Shown: positions 41,938 to 54,535, numbered from the stretch's first letter. The stretch is 64,000 nt of DNA from Podospora pseudoanserina (GCF_035222485.1 NC_085924.1:1426001-1490000); one strand, 5' to 3'. Notes: generated from the sequence alone by a model not told the origin. Program-made: numbers and translations.

Positions 41938-42528
41938 TCAGACTTTACATCCCTGCTTTTTTATCTTCAACCGCAGCTCATCCATAAAGGACTTCTCCAC
42001 ACACGAAAAAATATCCACCACCACCTTCCCTCTGCCCGAACCGATCGTGGCATTCAACTGACAGATCTCGTCTCGATTCTCAAGATTGTCAAAGATTTGG
42101 ATGATACAGTCGACAAATGCCAAAAAGGGCGCCCCATGAATAGACACAAAGAGAGAGGAGGGCATTATTCTTCCCAAAGTGAAGCTGATAGGAACCAACC
42201 CGAGCATCCGTGTTGGAATACCTGGTACCCACCAACCACTGCATCTTTATCATGTCGATATTTGGATTGATATATTCGCGTCAGTATAATGGTATAGCCA
42301 CTGTGTGTAATAACTCAGCGTCTCCTCACGCGCTTCATGGTTGAGGAACAATGTCGCAAGCTCGTTTCCCTCCTCTCCACAGTGCCGCAGCCGTGCCCCA
42401 ACTCCGTAAGATAAGACTACTGTTCTCGGTCCCCAAATGAGGCGGTGGATCTGAAGACGAAATTCGGCGGGTAATGATGGGAAGCCGAGTTTCACGGGGT
42501 GTGTGACGGCTGGTATGGTGTTTGCCAT
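41938..42528 (-). pseudogene. 2EXR-family relic (copy 4), frameshifted
   Basis: From the ATG at 42528 the frame encodes FPSLPAEFRLQIHRLIWGPR and LFLNHEAREETLSYY, the 2EXR hallmarks, then stops at 42252-42250. Shifting one base near 42290 gives EYINPNIDMIKM, which aligns with YINPNLDIMHL of copy 2, so a frameshift broke the gene. Later frames (41938-42207) show FLAFVDCIIQIFDNL but no clean continuation. Confidence 0.65.
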
Positions 42529-43231
42529 TTTGTGGGGTGGGGCTTTTCAAGGTAGGTAGTGAAGGGAAGTAGAGATGTGAAGCAAAGGAAAGATTGTGGC
42601 TGAAAGGAAAGGCAGCAGAGCTCAATGGGAGAAAAGATTGTGTGGAAGGTGAAAATGGTGACTGTGTGGATTTCAAACTTTTCTACCGAATCAGATTAAC
42701 TGAGATGACTCCATCCACTACATATGGAGACTACAACATGGAATTAAGAGGCCGTGAAACAGACACAACAGGCCATATATGATAGTTCCTCGGCTTCTAA
42801 AAACGGTGAATAGGCCTTTGGATAGTATGAAAAGACCTTTCAACAGTATACGTCTTGGAAGATGATCGAAGGTCTTGAAAGATGCGTAGCCCCCACTGGG
42901 CCTTAAGCGTTGTCGATAGCCGTTAACGGATAGTCGGTAGACTTTGAAAAGTTTAAATATAGGTAGTATATATGCCTTTAGACATATTAAGTAGGCTTTA
43001 TTTATCAGTTATAGGCGTTTAGAAATCATTGAGGCTCATGAGACATGACGCGACGTGAAATCAAGCAGACTCGAGTGACAATCCAAACAACGGTGTGAAA
43101 TATTTTGATTCCAAAGGTTCCTCCCCGGGGTATACAAAAGCCTCCTCCCATTATTACTACATACATCATCCAGCCATGAAACCTCTCTAGTCCAACATGA
43201 AACCACTAAGCATATCCGAAACCTTCCCTAT
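42529..43231. other. intergenic, no gene seen
   Basis: 703 bp between the 2EXR relic start and the transporter stop codon. Purine-rich near 42545-42660. No gene recognised. Confidence 0.35.
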
Positions 43232-45076
43232 TTAGATGACATTGCCCTTCACCTGCTTGAAATCCTTCACCTTGATATCCCTCCAAACAGCCACCGAAAC
43301 AATCGAAATGACCTGAATGACGGCCGACGCAATAATCATGTACCTCATAGCATCGCCATACGAATCTTGAATGGCAATTCTCGTCTCACTGCCCCACGGG
43401 TAGTCGAGCTGGGTCTTGAGGTCGGAGAAGATGAGCGACACGTTAGCCTTCTCGGCCTCGGGCAGGAACTTGTTCAAGCTCCTGGGGAAGACAGTGCCCC
43501 AGATAGAGGTGGCGACGGTGCCGCCAATGGCGCCACCAACGTTGGCGAACATGGCCTCGATGGCCAGGACAACAGCGATGTACTGATGGGTGGTGGCAGC
43601 CATGGCAGCCATTTGCTCGCAAATAACCAAAGTGCCGCCGGAAACTGCAATGAAGATCTGGCACATGGCGATGTATCCAATGTTGGAATCTGGCTGGCGG
43701 AACACAACCATGAGGGCCACGCCGAGAATGGTTACGGGAACGCCAAAGTACAAGGCCAACCACTTGAACCGGCCAGTCCAGCGGATCAGCACACCGACAA
43801 CGAGTGACCAGAAGCAGGACCCAATGCTGTAGATGTTCTGGATGTAACTGGCCCTGGTGATGTCCAAGCCACTGACCACCTGAAGGAAGGAGCCGAAGAA
43901 GCTGTTCCAGATGTAGAAGGAGATGAACAGGTTGCCGGCAAGAATACAGGCTCCAAGAACAGTCCGATCGGTGAGGAGTTCATAAGGGATGAAGGTCTTG
44001 GGCGCCCACCACTTCTCATACACTGCAAAGGCGACGCAAAGAACAAAGCCCACGACGAGCATGGCAATGCAGGTGGCCGAGGCCCATCCGTCGGCCTGGT
44101 AGAAGTAAATGTTGAAAGGCAAAAGGAACAGTGCCAACCCGGCAATGATGAGCAAGAGCCCAAAGACGTCGAACTCGATGGCGTAATACTTGAGGCTCTC
44201 GAGCCAAGTGCGCCCAGAGTTTCTCTCCGGCATGACTCCAAGGGCCTTGGCCTTCTTGTAGTTCTTGTAGAAGAGGGCCAACAAGGGAACGCACATGACA
44301 GGAGTGATGATGGCAAAAGCGCCAAAAGCCCATCGCCAACCAGGGCCATAAAGGAAAGCGTCCGCAAGGGGCCCACCAACCCAGACGGTGATGATGTAGG
44401 GGGAAGAGGCAAAGGCGAACATCAGAGATCTGTTCTTGAGGGACGAGGTGTCGGCAACGAAGATGGAGATCGAGTAGGTGACGCCATTGTAGCCAACCCA
44501 GTAGAAGACTTGAGCGGCCGCATATGTTTCGACGTTTTGGCATGCAGCCATCAAGACGAGACCGATTGTCAGGCAAATCACCATGAGGATGAAACCCTGC
44601 GGACGACCCCAGATATCGAGAATCTTGGCAAGGGGCAACTTGGACAGGCCGGAGATCAGGTACGCAAAGATCGAGACGGTAGGGGTGAGCGAATGGGCAG
44701 AGAAGGCACTCGTGACGTAGGGCAGCAGACTGTTGGTCATGTTCTGCTGCATCGCATCGACGAAGTAGATGATCCAGATACTGAGCAAGCATAAATGTTA
44801 GCGCACAAGCTACACATGCCTAGCGGGATAGTCTACCTACGTGACATATGCCAAAATAATGTCCTGTTTCGTCCACACCTTGGTCAGGGCCTCGATATCC
44901 TGCACACCACGCTGAGCATCGAGCGAGATGGCATCTGAGTCGTCAGCGACAGATTCCTTGACACCCTCGGTATTGACGACATTGGCCTCCTTGTCGCTGG
45001 CGGCCTTCTCGTCCACTCCTGGTTCCACGACAGGAACATTGCTGTGCGGCCGAAGCCGAGAAAGAGCATCCCTCAT
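43232..45076 (-). CDS. siderophore iron transporter-type MFS protein
   Basis: Exon 1 is 44841-45076 and exon 2 is 43232-44780. The 60-bp intron starts GTAGGT, ends CTCAG and keeps the frame, giving 594 residues. A ~78-residue hydrophilic cytosolic N-terminus precedes about 14 membrane segments, the layout of the fungal ARN/MirB siderophore-iron transporter family. Diagnostic stretches include YFVDAMQQNMTNSLLPYVTS, KILDIWGRPQGF and VFYWVGYNGVTYSISIFVADTSSLKNR split by short gaps. It would import ferric siderophores across the plasma membrane by proton symport. The exact siderophore cannot be told. Two GATA-type sites matching the SreA consensus lie ~660-690 bp upstream and suggest iron repression. 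Confidence 0.88.
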
Positions 45077-47989
45077 ATTGTCGGCTTGGGGGAGGAACAG
45101 GAGGATCGGCGAAAAGGGATGAGAGGGTAGGAACCAAAAAATGGCCCGGGAAGCAGCGCAACGCGACCTTATAATCTAATCAGATGGAATGCATCAGGGT
45201 GGGAATACATCAGCTTTTCTCCGTCGGCTTGTATCACCCAATGCACATATCCGCTCGGTCAACCCAGTGGGACTCCAATAAGTGACACAGAACATCCCAG
45301 AGCAACAGGCCAGAACCCACAAGTGCCACGGGAATCCCGCGTGGAGGCAAGCACTGGATGCATCATCCTGTGGTGCTCCTGTGATATTCTGCAGACAACC
45401 CTTGAGCAGTACCACCTTGGCGTGTCATCCGCAGGGATTTTGGGCCCACCGGTGCATGAGGGCAGGCCGGAGCAGCGCGGGTTGCGTCGTTGCCACGGCC
45501 GGCGGTAAGCAGCGGGAATGTGGAAGGGCGACCGGGCGAGAATGGAGGAGGGAGGGGACGAGGCCGAGGAAGGACCAGTCAGGTATCGTTCCGGTGAAAA
45601 GCTAGAGGAGTCTGCACTGCCAAGTTCGATGTTGTTTGGGAGCAAGCTCCGAGCAAGGTCCGGCCGTTGAGAAGATCATGTTCGAAAACGGAAGTTCTGG
45701 TTGGGGCTCATCCTTGGCAGAGGTGGGGCAATTTTTTATCAGATCGTCGAGCATTTCATCTTATCTGATTGATAAAAAAAAGTGGCGGATGGCTTTTGTA
45801 GGGACGAGCGTTCAACCACCAATCGCGGACCTTCCTCGTAGCCCTGGAGCAGCATTTTGCTTCTCGACCGACGGCCTGCATGGGTGTTTTGCGACATCGG
45901 CGACATTAACAGTGGGATAAAGCCATTTCTCAAAGAACTGGTCTGTTGGGGCTGCCGTTCTGCAACCAACTTCACGCTATTGACGCTATCGACTGCCTGT
46001 ATCACCAGCCCATTAACACCGGCTCCAGTCTTGTTCTGTTCTCCTACACCACATCACTGTTGATGGCTTTTTGCATTTGGTAATCCCGTGGGAGAGACAC
46101 CTGCTAGCCTTGCGAACAGCTTGCGCCAGTTTGCCTGGTCCAGAGCGCCCAACTTTTCAAGCTTCAAAGGTCTCGGCCCCATTATTATCCTGTTATGTAA
46201 TAACGGGCAGATGTTCGGTGGAGTTTATACCGAGGTGAAGCCTCTGGTATACCATTAACCATTCTTGCTTCAGCCACTGCCGAAGGAAATACCGTTCATT
46301 TTCCAGAGTATTGATGGACATGGGAAAACCGTCAGCACCATGATCCCAATTTTCACACGACGCCCCCCAACATGTTTGTCTCAGCTTGGAGCTTTGATAT
46401 CCCACAACCAAGAACCCCAAGACACTAAACCCCACATGATTGTGCCATAGCGCCGAAAGTGAGCTTGTCCAAGACCCTTCCCGCTGGTACCTCGCACCTT
46501 GTCGAGTCTAGCTGCGCATTCCCGGCGGCATTTGCAAACTTTTTGACAGCATCTCCATGTTGAGAGTTTCAACAACCACCAAGACGTGATGCCCACCGCA
46601 ACATCCAACCCTTTAGTCATGAACCAGGTCTCCGGGATTTTCTCTTCATCTCGTCCACTCTTGGAACCCACGAACATGCAGTGAGCCATTTAAATCCAAA
46701 AAGGTTCTCTTGCTGTCGATCGTTTCACCACTCGTCGGCTCCTTCCCCACATATATGGTTGCATGGAAGCGTGGGTACCCCACTCGTGATACGTTGCTGC
46801 CTTCCTTTGGCGCCTCTTGGTACTGCTTGAAGGATCTGATAACCTGGAACCTAAGCCATTTCGGGGTTTACGAGCGGGACTCAACTTTTTTTTTCCTTCA
46901 GTGCTTTGCTCCCCCCAGTGCCCCCCAGGGATCACCAGCGAGCGAATCATCTTTGTTGATGTCTTTCTCTCGTTGTGGTCGGCGACATCTCGTAGACCGT
47001 CGGTGTAAGTAGTGGCAACATGGTGATCAGCAAACAAAACTCACCGTCCTTAGCGACGAGGCTCGCACGGCACACAAAATGGCGCCTAAAACGTCCCTGC
47101 GAGTTCATCAAATGGTGATCGTGTAATACATCTCCTCGAAGTGAGCTTTCGCGAGCTCACGTCCCCAAAGTTGTTAGTTAAACTGCGAACATGGTTTATG
47201 ATGTGACAGGACGGCATCGACACCTCCAATATAACATCCAAGCTTTTCAGAAACCACTCTCGCTCACCGGGCAAAAGAAGATGCCAACCTGATAAATCTC
47301 GTAGGTGACAATGTGAAACTCAGAACACAACAGAAACCCGACCAACGAAACCCTACTTCAATCATGACGAAGAAATAACAATTCCCATTCTCGCACATCG
47401 ACTATCGTAGCTGGATTCATTACTCTTAGTGTGACAGGTCGGATGCCTTTCTCGATGGAGGCTAGTAGTTCCACATCCCACGGAATGTGCCACAGCCAAC
47501 AATACGTTGCAGTACGACACAAACACCAAAAGCATGGCACGAAACTACATCTTTACAAGAGCTGTAGACAAAAATAGCAGTTTTCTGTCCTTTAGCACAC
47601 ATCAGCGATACTACTTTACCAGCATGCTAAAGTTGAGGATGGCCTATGTTCCCACTGGGTGAAACTGCCAGACGCGTGTAAGGCATAAAATCTGCCACTG
47701 ACTGGTATTTCTGGCAGGTGTCCCAGTGACGACGGATACCATCAGGAGTAGACTTGACCGATGTTGAGATGTTTCACCATGAAGAGGTGTCAAGGATGCC
47801 CTTCGAGGGACCACAGCAAATTCCCACATGGTGAAACACCAGAAAACTAATATAAGCAATCTTCAAATTTGAGAACAGCCGGATACCTGCCGGAACTAAC
47901 AAAGCCATATACCCATCCATTGTCTATCAACATTCCAGCCCAAAGAAACCCAGAAAGATATAGTCCCAAGACGCGTGACAACTCATCTT
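45077..47989. other. 2.9-kb region without a recognisable gene
   Basis: Contains the transporter promoter. Many ORFs of 60-130 codons on both strands are present, but none has a domain, a signal peptide with sensible continuation, or splice-joinable partners that I can see. A 12-bp perfect inverted repeat (TGTTTCACCATG at 47770-47781, CATGGTGAAACA at 47827-47838) is the only clear structure near its right end. Confidence 0.4.
45736..45769 (-). promoter_or_regulatory. pair of SreA/Sre-type GATA sites upstream of the transporter
   Basis: On the minus strand, 45769-45761 reads ATCAGATAA and 45744-45736 reads ATCTGATAA. Both fit ATCWGATAA, the binding consensus of fungal iron-responsive GATA repressors (SreA, URBS1, Sre). 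They are 25 bp apart and 660-693 bp upstream of the ATG at 45076. Confidence 0.55.
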
Positions 47990-49279
47990 TTACTCCCTCC
48001 GATCATAATCCTCATACCCCCCCGCCCCCCTCAAAATCCACCCATCCTCCTCCCTCTCCCCCTTAGCATTCTCCCCACCCCAAATCACCACCCCCCTCCC
48101 CCCTGAACACGCCCCAAACCCAAACTTCCCCCTCGGTCCTGGGTGCACCTTCCCCTGACTCTCCATCTGCTCCATAGCCACCAACTCCACCTCCGCCCAC
48201 GTCAGTTCCCCACTGCTCATCTTTGGAAGCTTCTCCCTCACATAATCCTTCACCTTTGCCCCCGTGACCCCCCTTGATGGGAGCTGCAACGTCCAGATAT
48301 CTCCTTGGAAAGCCAGTGATTCATCGACAGGAAGGCCGAACATATAGACAAGATACTCCCTCCCATAACCGGTCGTTATCGGAACCAGCGCACCACCAAC
48401 CCGTGGCTGTGGGCGGGGAGAGGGAGCGGTGAATGAATGCGTTTCCCAGGGGAGGGGTTTTTCCCTGTCTGTGGCGTTGTTGTAGAGATACAATGACAGC
48501 AACTCCACTGTGTTGGGGTCAGAGGGGGATTTAGCCAGGACGTAAAGCGTGTTCCCTGCGTAGGCTCTCGCGTCTAGCAGCTCGACCGAAGAAGGAAGGT
48601 CAGGCAGTGTCGTCCAGACTGCCTGGTTCAGGTCGTAAAACCAAACCTCGCGTTTCGTTTCGTCGTTGCTACCGCCGACGGAGATGAGAAAACCTTGCTT
48701 GTCGTCGATGAACAGGGAGTGACCAGAGCGAGGAGCCATGTTCTTGTATAGCTGAGTTGCACCCCGGAGTTTTGTCCATGCCAGGGTCTCTGAATCCCAC
48801 TCCCAGATGACGTTCCCTTCGTCAATGGGATTTCCAGAGGCGTCTTCACCTCCGTGGATCAAGACGTAGCGGTTGCCCCTGGCGCAGGCGGCGTGGTTTT
48901 TGCGTGCGGAGGGGACGTTGAGTTCCCCTGTGGAGATGTCCTTTGTTGGGAAAGCGGGATAGTCTGCTAGGGAGGTGGATTTGGAAGTCAAGGGGTCGGC
49001 TTGGGATTTTTCTTGGGGAAGGGAGATGGCGTGCACTGTGGGAGAGCAGAGGTGGCCGGAGGCATCGATGCCACCGAAGAGGTAGGCTTTGTCGTCGATG
49101 ACTGTAAGAGAATGATTGGAGCGAGCTATGTTGCCGTCATCGCCTTCGGGCTTGTCAAGCTGGACGAGGGATACTTTGAGGGGGGCGGTAGGAGCTGCGA
49201 TGGCGACTGCTGCTGCGGCTTCGACGCCTGTCATGATGACTTGCTCGGCCGCGATGGCTGCTGCTACGACGCCGGCCAT
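47990..49279 (-). CDS. kelch-repeat (galactose-oxidase-like propeller) protein
   Basis: Single exon, 429 residues. Kelch-type blades are seen as NHSLTVIDDKAYLFGG (~55-70), NHAACARGNRYVLIHGG (~128-144), a WEWDSETLAWTKL turn, GHSLFIDDKQGFLISVGG (~186-203), VWFYDLNQAVWTTLPDLP, and a last blade with GFGACSGGRGVVIWGGEN near the C-terminus. The Ala-rich start (MAGVVAAAIAAEQ) is not a clear signal peptide. Kelch propellers bind other proteins; no partner or catalytic residues are evident. C-terminal propeller neighbours suggest a cytosolic scaffold or Ras-pathway type role, which is only a guess. Confidence 0.82.
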   Translation of the reverse strand: MAGVVAAAIAAEQVIMTGVEAAAAVAIAAPTAPLKVSLVQLDKPEGDDGNIARSNHSLTVIDDKAYLFGGIDASGHLCSPTVHAISLPQEKSQADPLTSKSTSLADYPAFPTKDISTGELNVPSARKNHAACARGNRYVLIHGGEDASGNPIDEGNVIWEWDSETLAWTKLRGATQLYKNMAPRSGHSLFIDDKQGFLISVGGSNDETKREVWFYDLNQAVWTTLPDLPSSVELLDARAYAGNTLYVLAKSPSDPNTVELLSLYLYNNATDREKPLPWETHSFTAPSPRPQPRVGGALVPITTGYGREYLVYMFGLPVDESLAFQGDIWTLQLPSRGVTGAKVKDYVREKLPKMSSGELTWAEVELVAMEQMESQGKVHPGPRGKFGFGACSGGRGVVIWGGENAKGEREEDGWILRGAGGYEDYDRRE

Positions 49280-49564
49280 GATTATCGTTGGTCAATTGGA
49301 AAGTAGCCTAGGTATAACTGAGTGGAAAAGAGACGACTTGCGAATACAGTGATGTGTTTTGAACAGGTGAGTTATGTTAGGGGACATCGAAAGACCGAGT
49401 GTTTGGGAAGCTGAGGTTGGACGATGACGTAGGTGTGGGGCGGGGACCTTGCTGGCCACAAAACGTTCCTGAATGACACACCGGGTGGTCCCTGCACCTT
49501 CGACCCATCAGCATCATCTCACATCCAAAAAGATCGCGCCCTGATAGACACGTGGCTGCGTTCA

Positions 49565-52500
49565 TCAGCGCGCCTCCCTAACTCGCCCCTTTCGTTCAAC
49601 CCCAGAATCAGCGACAAAGTAGTCAACAACCAGCCTCCCACCCTCACCTCTTACCACCTCGCCCGCCCTCTTAACCGCTCCCAAATCATACAACCTCCCC
49701 ATCTCACTCACCAACCGATCCCTCTCCTTCCTCCCCAACACTCCCATCCCCTCAAAATCACTCAACATCTCAGACTCGGCGAGGTAGTACATACACCCGA
49801 CCATCGTATCGGTCTTCACCGGCAAACAACACCGCGGCTGCTTCCACCCAAGATACACCATCACCACAAGCACAATCACCATATAGCTTAGTACTGCAAC
49901 AGCCAACCACGTACACGCCTCATGCATCTTCCAGGTAACGGTATTCCGAAACGGGATGCTGGAGAACAAAATCGGTGTGAACTTTGCCAGCAGGGCGGCA
50001 AAGGCGATGTTGAAGAAGAGGACATCTCTTGAGCGGGCGAACTGCCAGAGACCAGTGAAGATGTTGGAAGGAGGGGACAGGAGGATGGAGGTCCGGGCTA
50101 GTTGGGGGGCGGTGGAGAGGCGGTGGTGGATGCAGGAGTGGGATACTTCTAATGACGGCGGTTAGAATGTGTCTTTGATGGCAGATGGGGAAGGTGTGGA
50201 CTAACGAGAGAAGAAGTAATCCCAGCATCCGCTGACAATGGTGCCGAAGGAGGTGAACAGAATCCGGACACCGAAGGATTGGCTGTCCATGAACCGTTCG
50301 AAAGGCGTGTCGAGGATGGTGTTTTCGTAATAGAGGATGAGGATCAGCAGGCCGTTGACGAAGAGTAGAGTCGTTGCCCGGGCGAGAAACTCTTTTGTGG
50401 CTGGTTTCATGTGCCAGAATCTCTTCTTTGGTGTGGAAGAGACAGGTGTGCGGGTTGGGGGTTCTTTTGTCGTGGGTTGTATCGGTGAGTCGTCCTCCAT
50501 CGCCGGACAGACTTCAATCCCATATTCTGAATCATCATCTCCCAGGAACCCCAAACGGTACCGCCTCCCTGTCAAAACACTGGCAATCTGATCATCCCTT
50601 AGATATCCCCCTTCAGCACACCCGGGCAACGACCGCACCAACCCCCTCACTTCAGCATCGGACAATAGCCCAGCCATGGAAGCAATACTCCACGGCTCTG
50701 TAGCAACCCGACTCTTCCACCGTGAGAGCAGAACCCCGATCGCGATAACAAGCACAGCAATAGCCACCAACACACCCTCCGCGGCTCGCATGGGAATTCC
50801 GGCCTTTCTCAACCCAAAGGCACATACCCGACTGAAGACCTTGCAGTTGATCGAGGTGAATTCCAGACGGATTGTCTCGGCCGATAGAGGGATAAGGATG
50901 GTGGATAGGAGTCCAAGGAGCACGTTGAGAAATGGGAGGGGATCTTTGAATCGGTGCAGGAATCTGCATGCTATCCATGGTGCTAGCCAGCTATTGGAGG
51001 GCAAATGGAGGGAGTCTTCTGGCAGTGTTCCGGCTTCATGACCTAGTGCCCTGAAGGGAAGCATTGAATTGAGGGAACTGACTGCGATCTGGACGGGGAT
51101 GCCTAGGAGTGTTGCCAGAAGGACTGGAATGAGGGAGGCCATGAGGTAGTCGGTTTCTGAGCGGAGGTTGAAGAAGTTTCCTCGGACTTCTGGGGGAATT
51201 GGGCCTATAGGCGGGTTCGGTGGGATGGGAGGTGGTTGAGAGGTGTCGGTGCTGGTTGAAGAGGCATCAGAAGTGAGCGTTGAGGCTTCTTGCGAGGTGG
51301 TGTTTAGTGTGGTAGGTTCATTGGTGTTGTTGATCTCCTTCTTAGTGGTATGCTCTTCCTGGATCAATAGTAAATGACTTAAGGGGTGTGCGGTAGGATC
51401 TTTGGCTGAGATCGCGGACGAAACCGAGCCAATGTCGACGTCAAACGCTGTCCTGGAATCTTGTTTTGGAATCTGAGAAATGCTAGTTTCCGCTGAGACC
51501 ATAGGTGTGGTCTCCAGAGCAGAGTCAAAGGTAACGCTGCTGGCTCGAACAATCGTGGCGCTAACTTCGTCATGATGGAGAATATCTCCGTACTTTGTGA
51601 GAATGGTCATTGGCAACTTGGATAGGGAGTTATCTGGTTCAGACACGGCGTTGCTTACAAAGACCAGAGGAGGCAAGTTCGTTCCACTAGAATGGCCCTG
51701 TTCGCCTTGTAGACTGCTGGCGGTAAAGAATAATTGGGGAATGGATAAGGAGTAACCGCTACTGACCGAGGCAGTTGTCTCAGACTGAGGAGCAAGTGGC
51801 GTTGAATCGAACCGCGCTGGAGTTACACTACCGGTAGATGTGACTTCACCCTTTGTTGAAGAGATAGTGACTGGCCCCTGAATCTCCGTTTCTGATGACG
51901 CGGACTGCGTTGATTTGTTTTTGGTGTTTTCTGTCCTCGATATCGGCTTTGCATCAGGACCACGACCGCTCGTGGGCCCTGGAGATGGTGTCACAGTCTC
52001 AGTAGTGGTCATGACGTTGAGGGTTGTTTTCGAGGGCTCTTCCTGCTCTGTGATGGCGCCAGAGGGCTTGGGCTCGTTGCTGCGGGTGTCTATACCTAGG
52101 CTGGCATAGACCGGGATGGCAGTGTGCGATTGCGTCTCTGATACGTCGGAGGTGACTGGCTTGCCAAACGGGAGGGTCCACCAGACAGTCGCGTAACTTG
52201 ACGGTGAACCCGTACAAGTCCCCAGAGGATCCTGATACCACCAAACCTCCATCATATCCGTGCTGCACGGGGTGACCCCATCTGAAATTTCAGTGCTTAG
52301 CAGCGTGTCGGCCATCCAGCGGTAGTTCACTGGAAAAGACGCAATCTCGTCCCTTCCCACCTTATTGCCGAATACGTCCTGCTGCTCGAGCCTTGCTGTC
52401 CGTACTTCTAGCGGAAACATGATGTTGCTGTCCGAATCGGTGAGGGGATACCCCCAGAAGGCGCTATGTGATGACGGCGGTGTTGTCATAGGATCCAAGG

Positions 52501-53806
52501 CGCGGTGTGAAAGGGTAATTCCATACATGCCTCTCTCCTTTCTGCTGGAGACCAGGTTCAGATCGGTCCGAAATTGATACCCTGACGGCCCTTTTGGACT
52601 CCAAGTGTGGACTTTGTAATAGTTGAACGAGCAAATAGCATTCATCACCGACTTGCAGCCTTCGTCGTGGGTGTCCCACATTGGCAAGTCGGGCCAGCCC
52701 CAGGGCCAGTTTCCTTCGTACCCAGCACTCACTGTGCACGGACACCAAGAAGGGTCCGTAGTGGTGAACACTGGGATCAATTCTTCCAGGGCTACATACC
52801 ACTGGGAGAGAACGCCGGTGTCCCAAAGGTTGTAGTATTGATACTCGGACATGTTCCAATACGGACGACCCCAGCCACAGAACGCAGTCACGGGCGGCTG
52901 AGGGGAAGGATAAAGGGTCTCGCTAGGTCTCGGGACCATTATCCTTAGTTTCGGGGTTGGCTCAGGACTGTCACGGGCGTCGACAGTTGGCTCCAGTCTG
53001 ACTAGAGTGGCGGGAGTAGGTGCCACCAGTGGGCTTCGAGGAAGTGGTTTGGCTTCGATAGACAGTGTATTGAGTGAGAAGACAACCGTGCTTGTGGTGA
53101 GCAGGGCATCTCTTGAGTCAGCAATTTCTTGCTGACCCATTTGAAGAGCCTTGTAGCGGAGGGGTGGTAGGTCGTGGATTTGATATTCCAGAAACGCAAA
53201 CATGCCAATAACAATGGCCAGGAGGAAGATCTGAAATGGCCATGTCAAAGCGATTGGCTTGTAGTTGGGGAGAGTTCTCTCGGGTTGTGACTGGCCATCA
53301 GGACTAGAGGCAGAAGGGCTCTGATGCTGCGCATCAAGGGGGGAGATCGCAGGCGCTGGTAGATCTGGGGGTGCAGTAAGGTGATCTGTGCTCCCGGTTC
53401 CGCTATGTCGTCCTGTGAAATCCCGTAGCTCAATATCTTCTTCAGACACTTGCACTGGAGAACAGGCCTCAATGCTCTCACAGCTGTTATCGTTCTCGGA
53501 CCCTGTAAGATTGACTTCCAGTTCTATATCTGGGGTATGCGTGAGGCTGTTCCCGGTCACTGTCTCCTCGATGAAAATGTTAGCTGTCTTGACGTGTTGG
53601 GTCTCGTCATCACTACTTGATATCGATCGAGCCTCAATGATCTCCAATTCACATGTTGCAACCGAAGCCTCGTCGGCATCCGAAAGGTTTTCCGGTAGAA
53701 GAAGTACGTCTAGACTTCCCACGTGGGAAAGATGACGTGGGACATCCAGGCAAGTTGTTGCAGATGGTTCATGGTGATCCGTGGTCTTTGATCTAGGCTT
53801 AGACAT
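49565..53806 (-). CDS. large DUF3433-family membrane protein
   Basis: Exon 1 is 50206-53806 and exon 2 is 49565-50148. The 57-bp intron (GTTAGT..CTAAC..TTAG) keeps the frame, giving 1394 residues. The frame is open to 53836 but begins with TTG there; the first ATG is at 53806. An N-terminal Ser/Thr-rich cytosolic region is followed by a membrane segment (FQIFLLAIVIGMFAFLEY), a long Ser/Thr-rich extracellular-type region with Cys residues, then several membrane segments (LIPVLLATLLGIPVQIAV, VLVAIAVLVIAIGVLL). Exon 2 repeats the DUF3433 layout, ending with WLAVAVLSYMVIVLVVMVYL and a cytosolic tail. This family of fungal surface membrane proteins has no established function. Confidence 0.82.
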
Positions 53807-54410
53807 AACTGGTCGATTAATGTTGACTCTGGGCAATTGACTAAAGGGTGTTAGTGATGACAGACTTGCCTCAGCAGAAGGAAGAGCAGTTGATAAAACG
53901 CCGAGATTTATATGGAGCTCGATGAAATCTGTGCCTTCACGTAATACACTGACAGCCGAAAAGTCCTTATCAAAATCTGATGTAGTACAGAATCTCTGGA
54001 GTTTGATACGCTCATGGTAGTCGTATTGCCACCCTGTGCCATGCGGATAAATAGCTGTTCATATGTTCGTTGCAGTGCTTTGGGGGCTGCAGCAAGTGCT
54101 GTTTTGCAACCCTCCAGCACTTGGTAGCATTTCTTTCGGTGAGTTAATCAGCACATTGCGGGCAGCGAAGAAATTGGTACCTACCTACCTGGCAGGCGGG
54201 CTGGCCGTCATGAGATGCCCTCTTCCGCGCCGTTTCATCGTCATCTCGTGTGGCCAGACTGGATTGAGGGTACCATGGCAATTACTGTTGACAGCCGACT
54301 TCCCATGTCATGACGGAAACACCCACCTTGCCAACCAAGGCCTGTTGTTTCCCAACAGACAGCCAGCTGTCATCTACCCCGGCAAACAACTGACGAAGCT
54401 TTCGAGCAAA
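53807..54410. other. intergenic, promoter of the DUF3433 gene
   Basis: No gene recognised. A minus-strand 70-codon ORF (53908-54120) with APKALQRTYEQLFIRMAQG faintly recalls fungal NLR linker sequence but is too short to call. Confidence 0.3.
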
Positions 54411-54523
54411 GAAAAAAAGAAAAAAAAGAAAAAAAGAAAAAAAGAAAAAAAGAAAAAAAGAAAAAAAGAAAAAAAGAAAAAAAGAAAAAAAGAAAAAAAG
54501 AAAAAAAGAAAAAAAGAAAAAAA
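54411..54523 (+). repeat. GAAAAAAA octamer repeat
   Basis: About 14 tandem units, mostly GAAAAAAA, making a 113-bp purine-only strand directly downstream (in transcription sense) of a tRNA-like gene. Read on the minus strand it is a long series of T7 runs. Confidence 0.9.
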
Positions 54524-54535
54524 CGCAAAAAAAAC

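Noticed and set aside
43367-43807. 146-codon plus-strand ORF and other long frames at 43443-44794
   Set aside because: Shadows opposite or out of frame to the MFS transporter, whose frame has clear membrane helices and a spliced 5' exon.
45259-45645. 128-codon minus ORF upstream of the transporter
   Set aside because: Ser/Pro-rich without domain or signal; codon usage looks non-coding and it overlaps equally long ORFs on the other strand.
53908-54120. Possible NLR fragment (minus)
   Set aside because: Only ~20 residues resemble an NLR linker and there is no neighbouring NACHT or repeat sequence.
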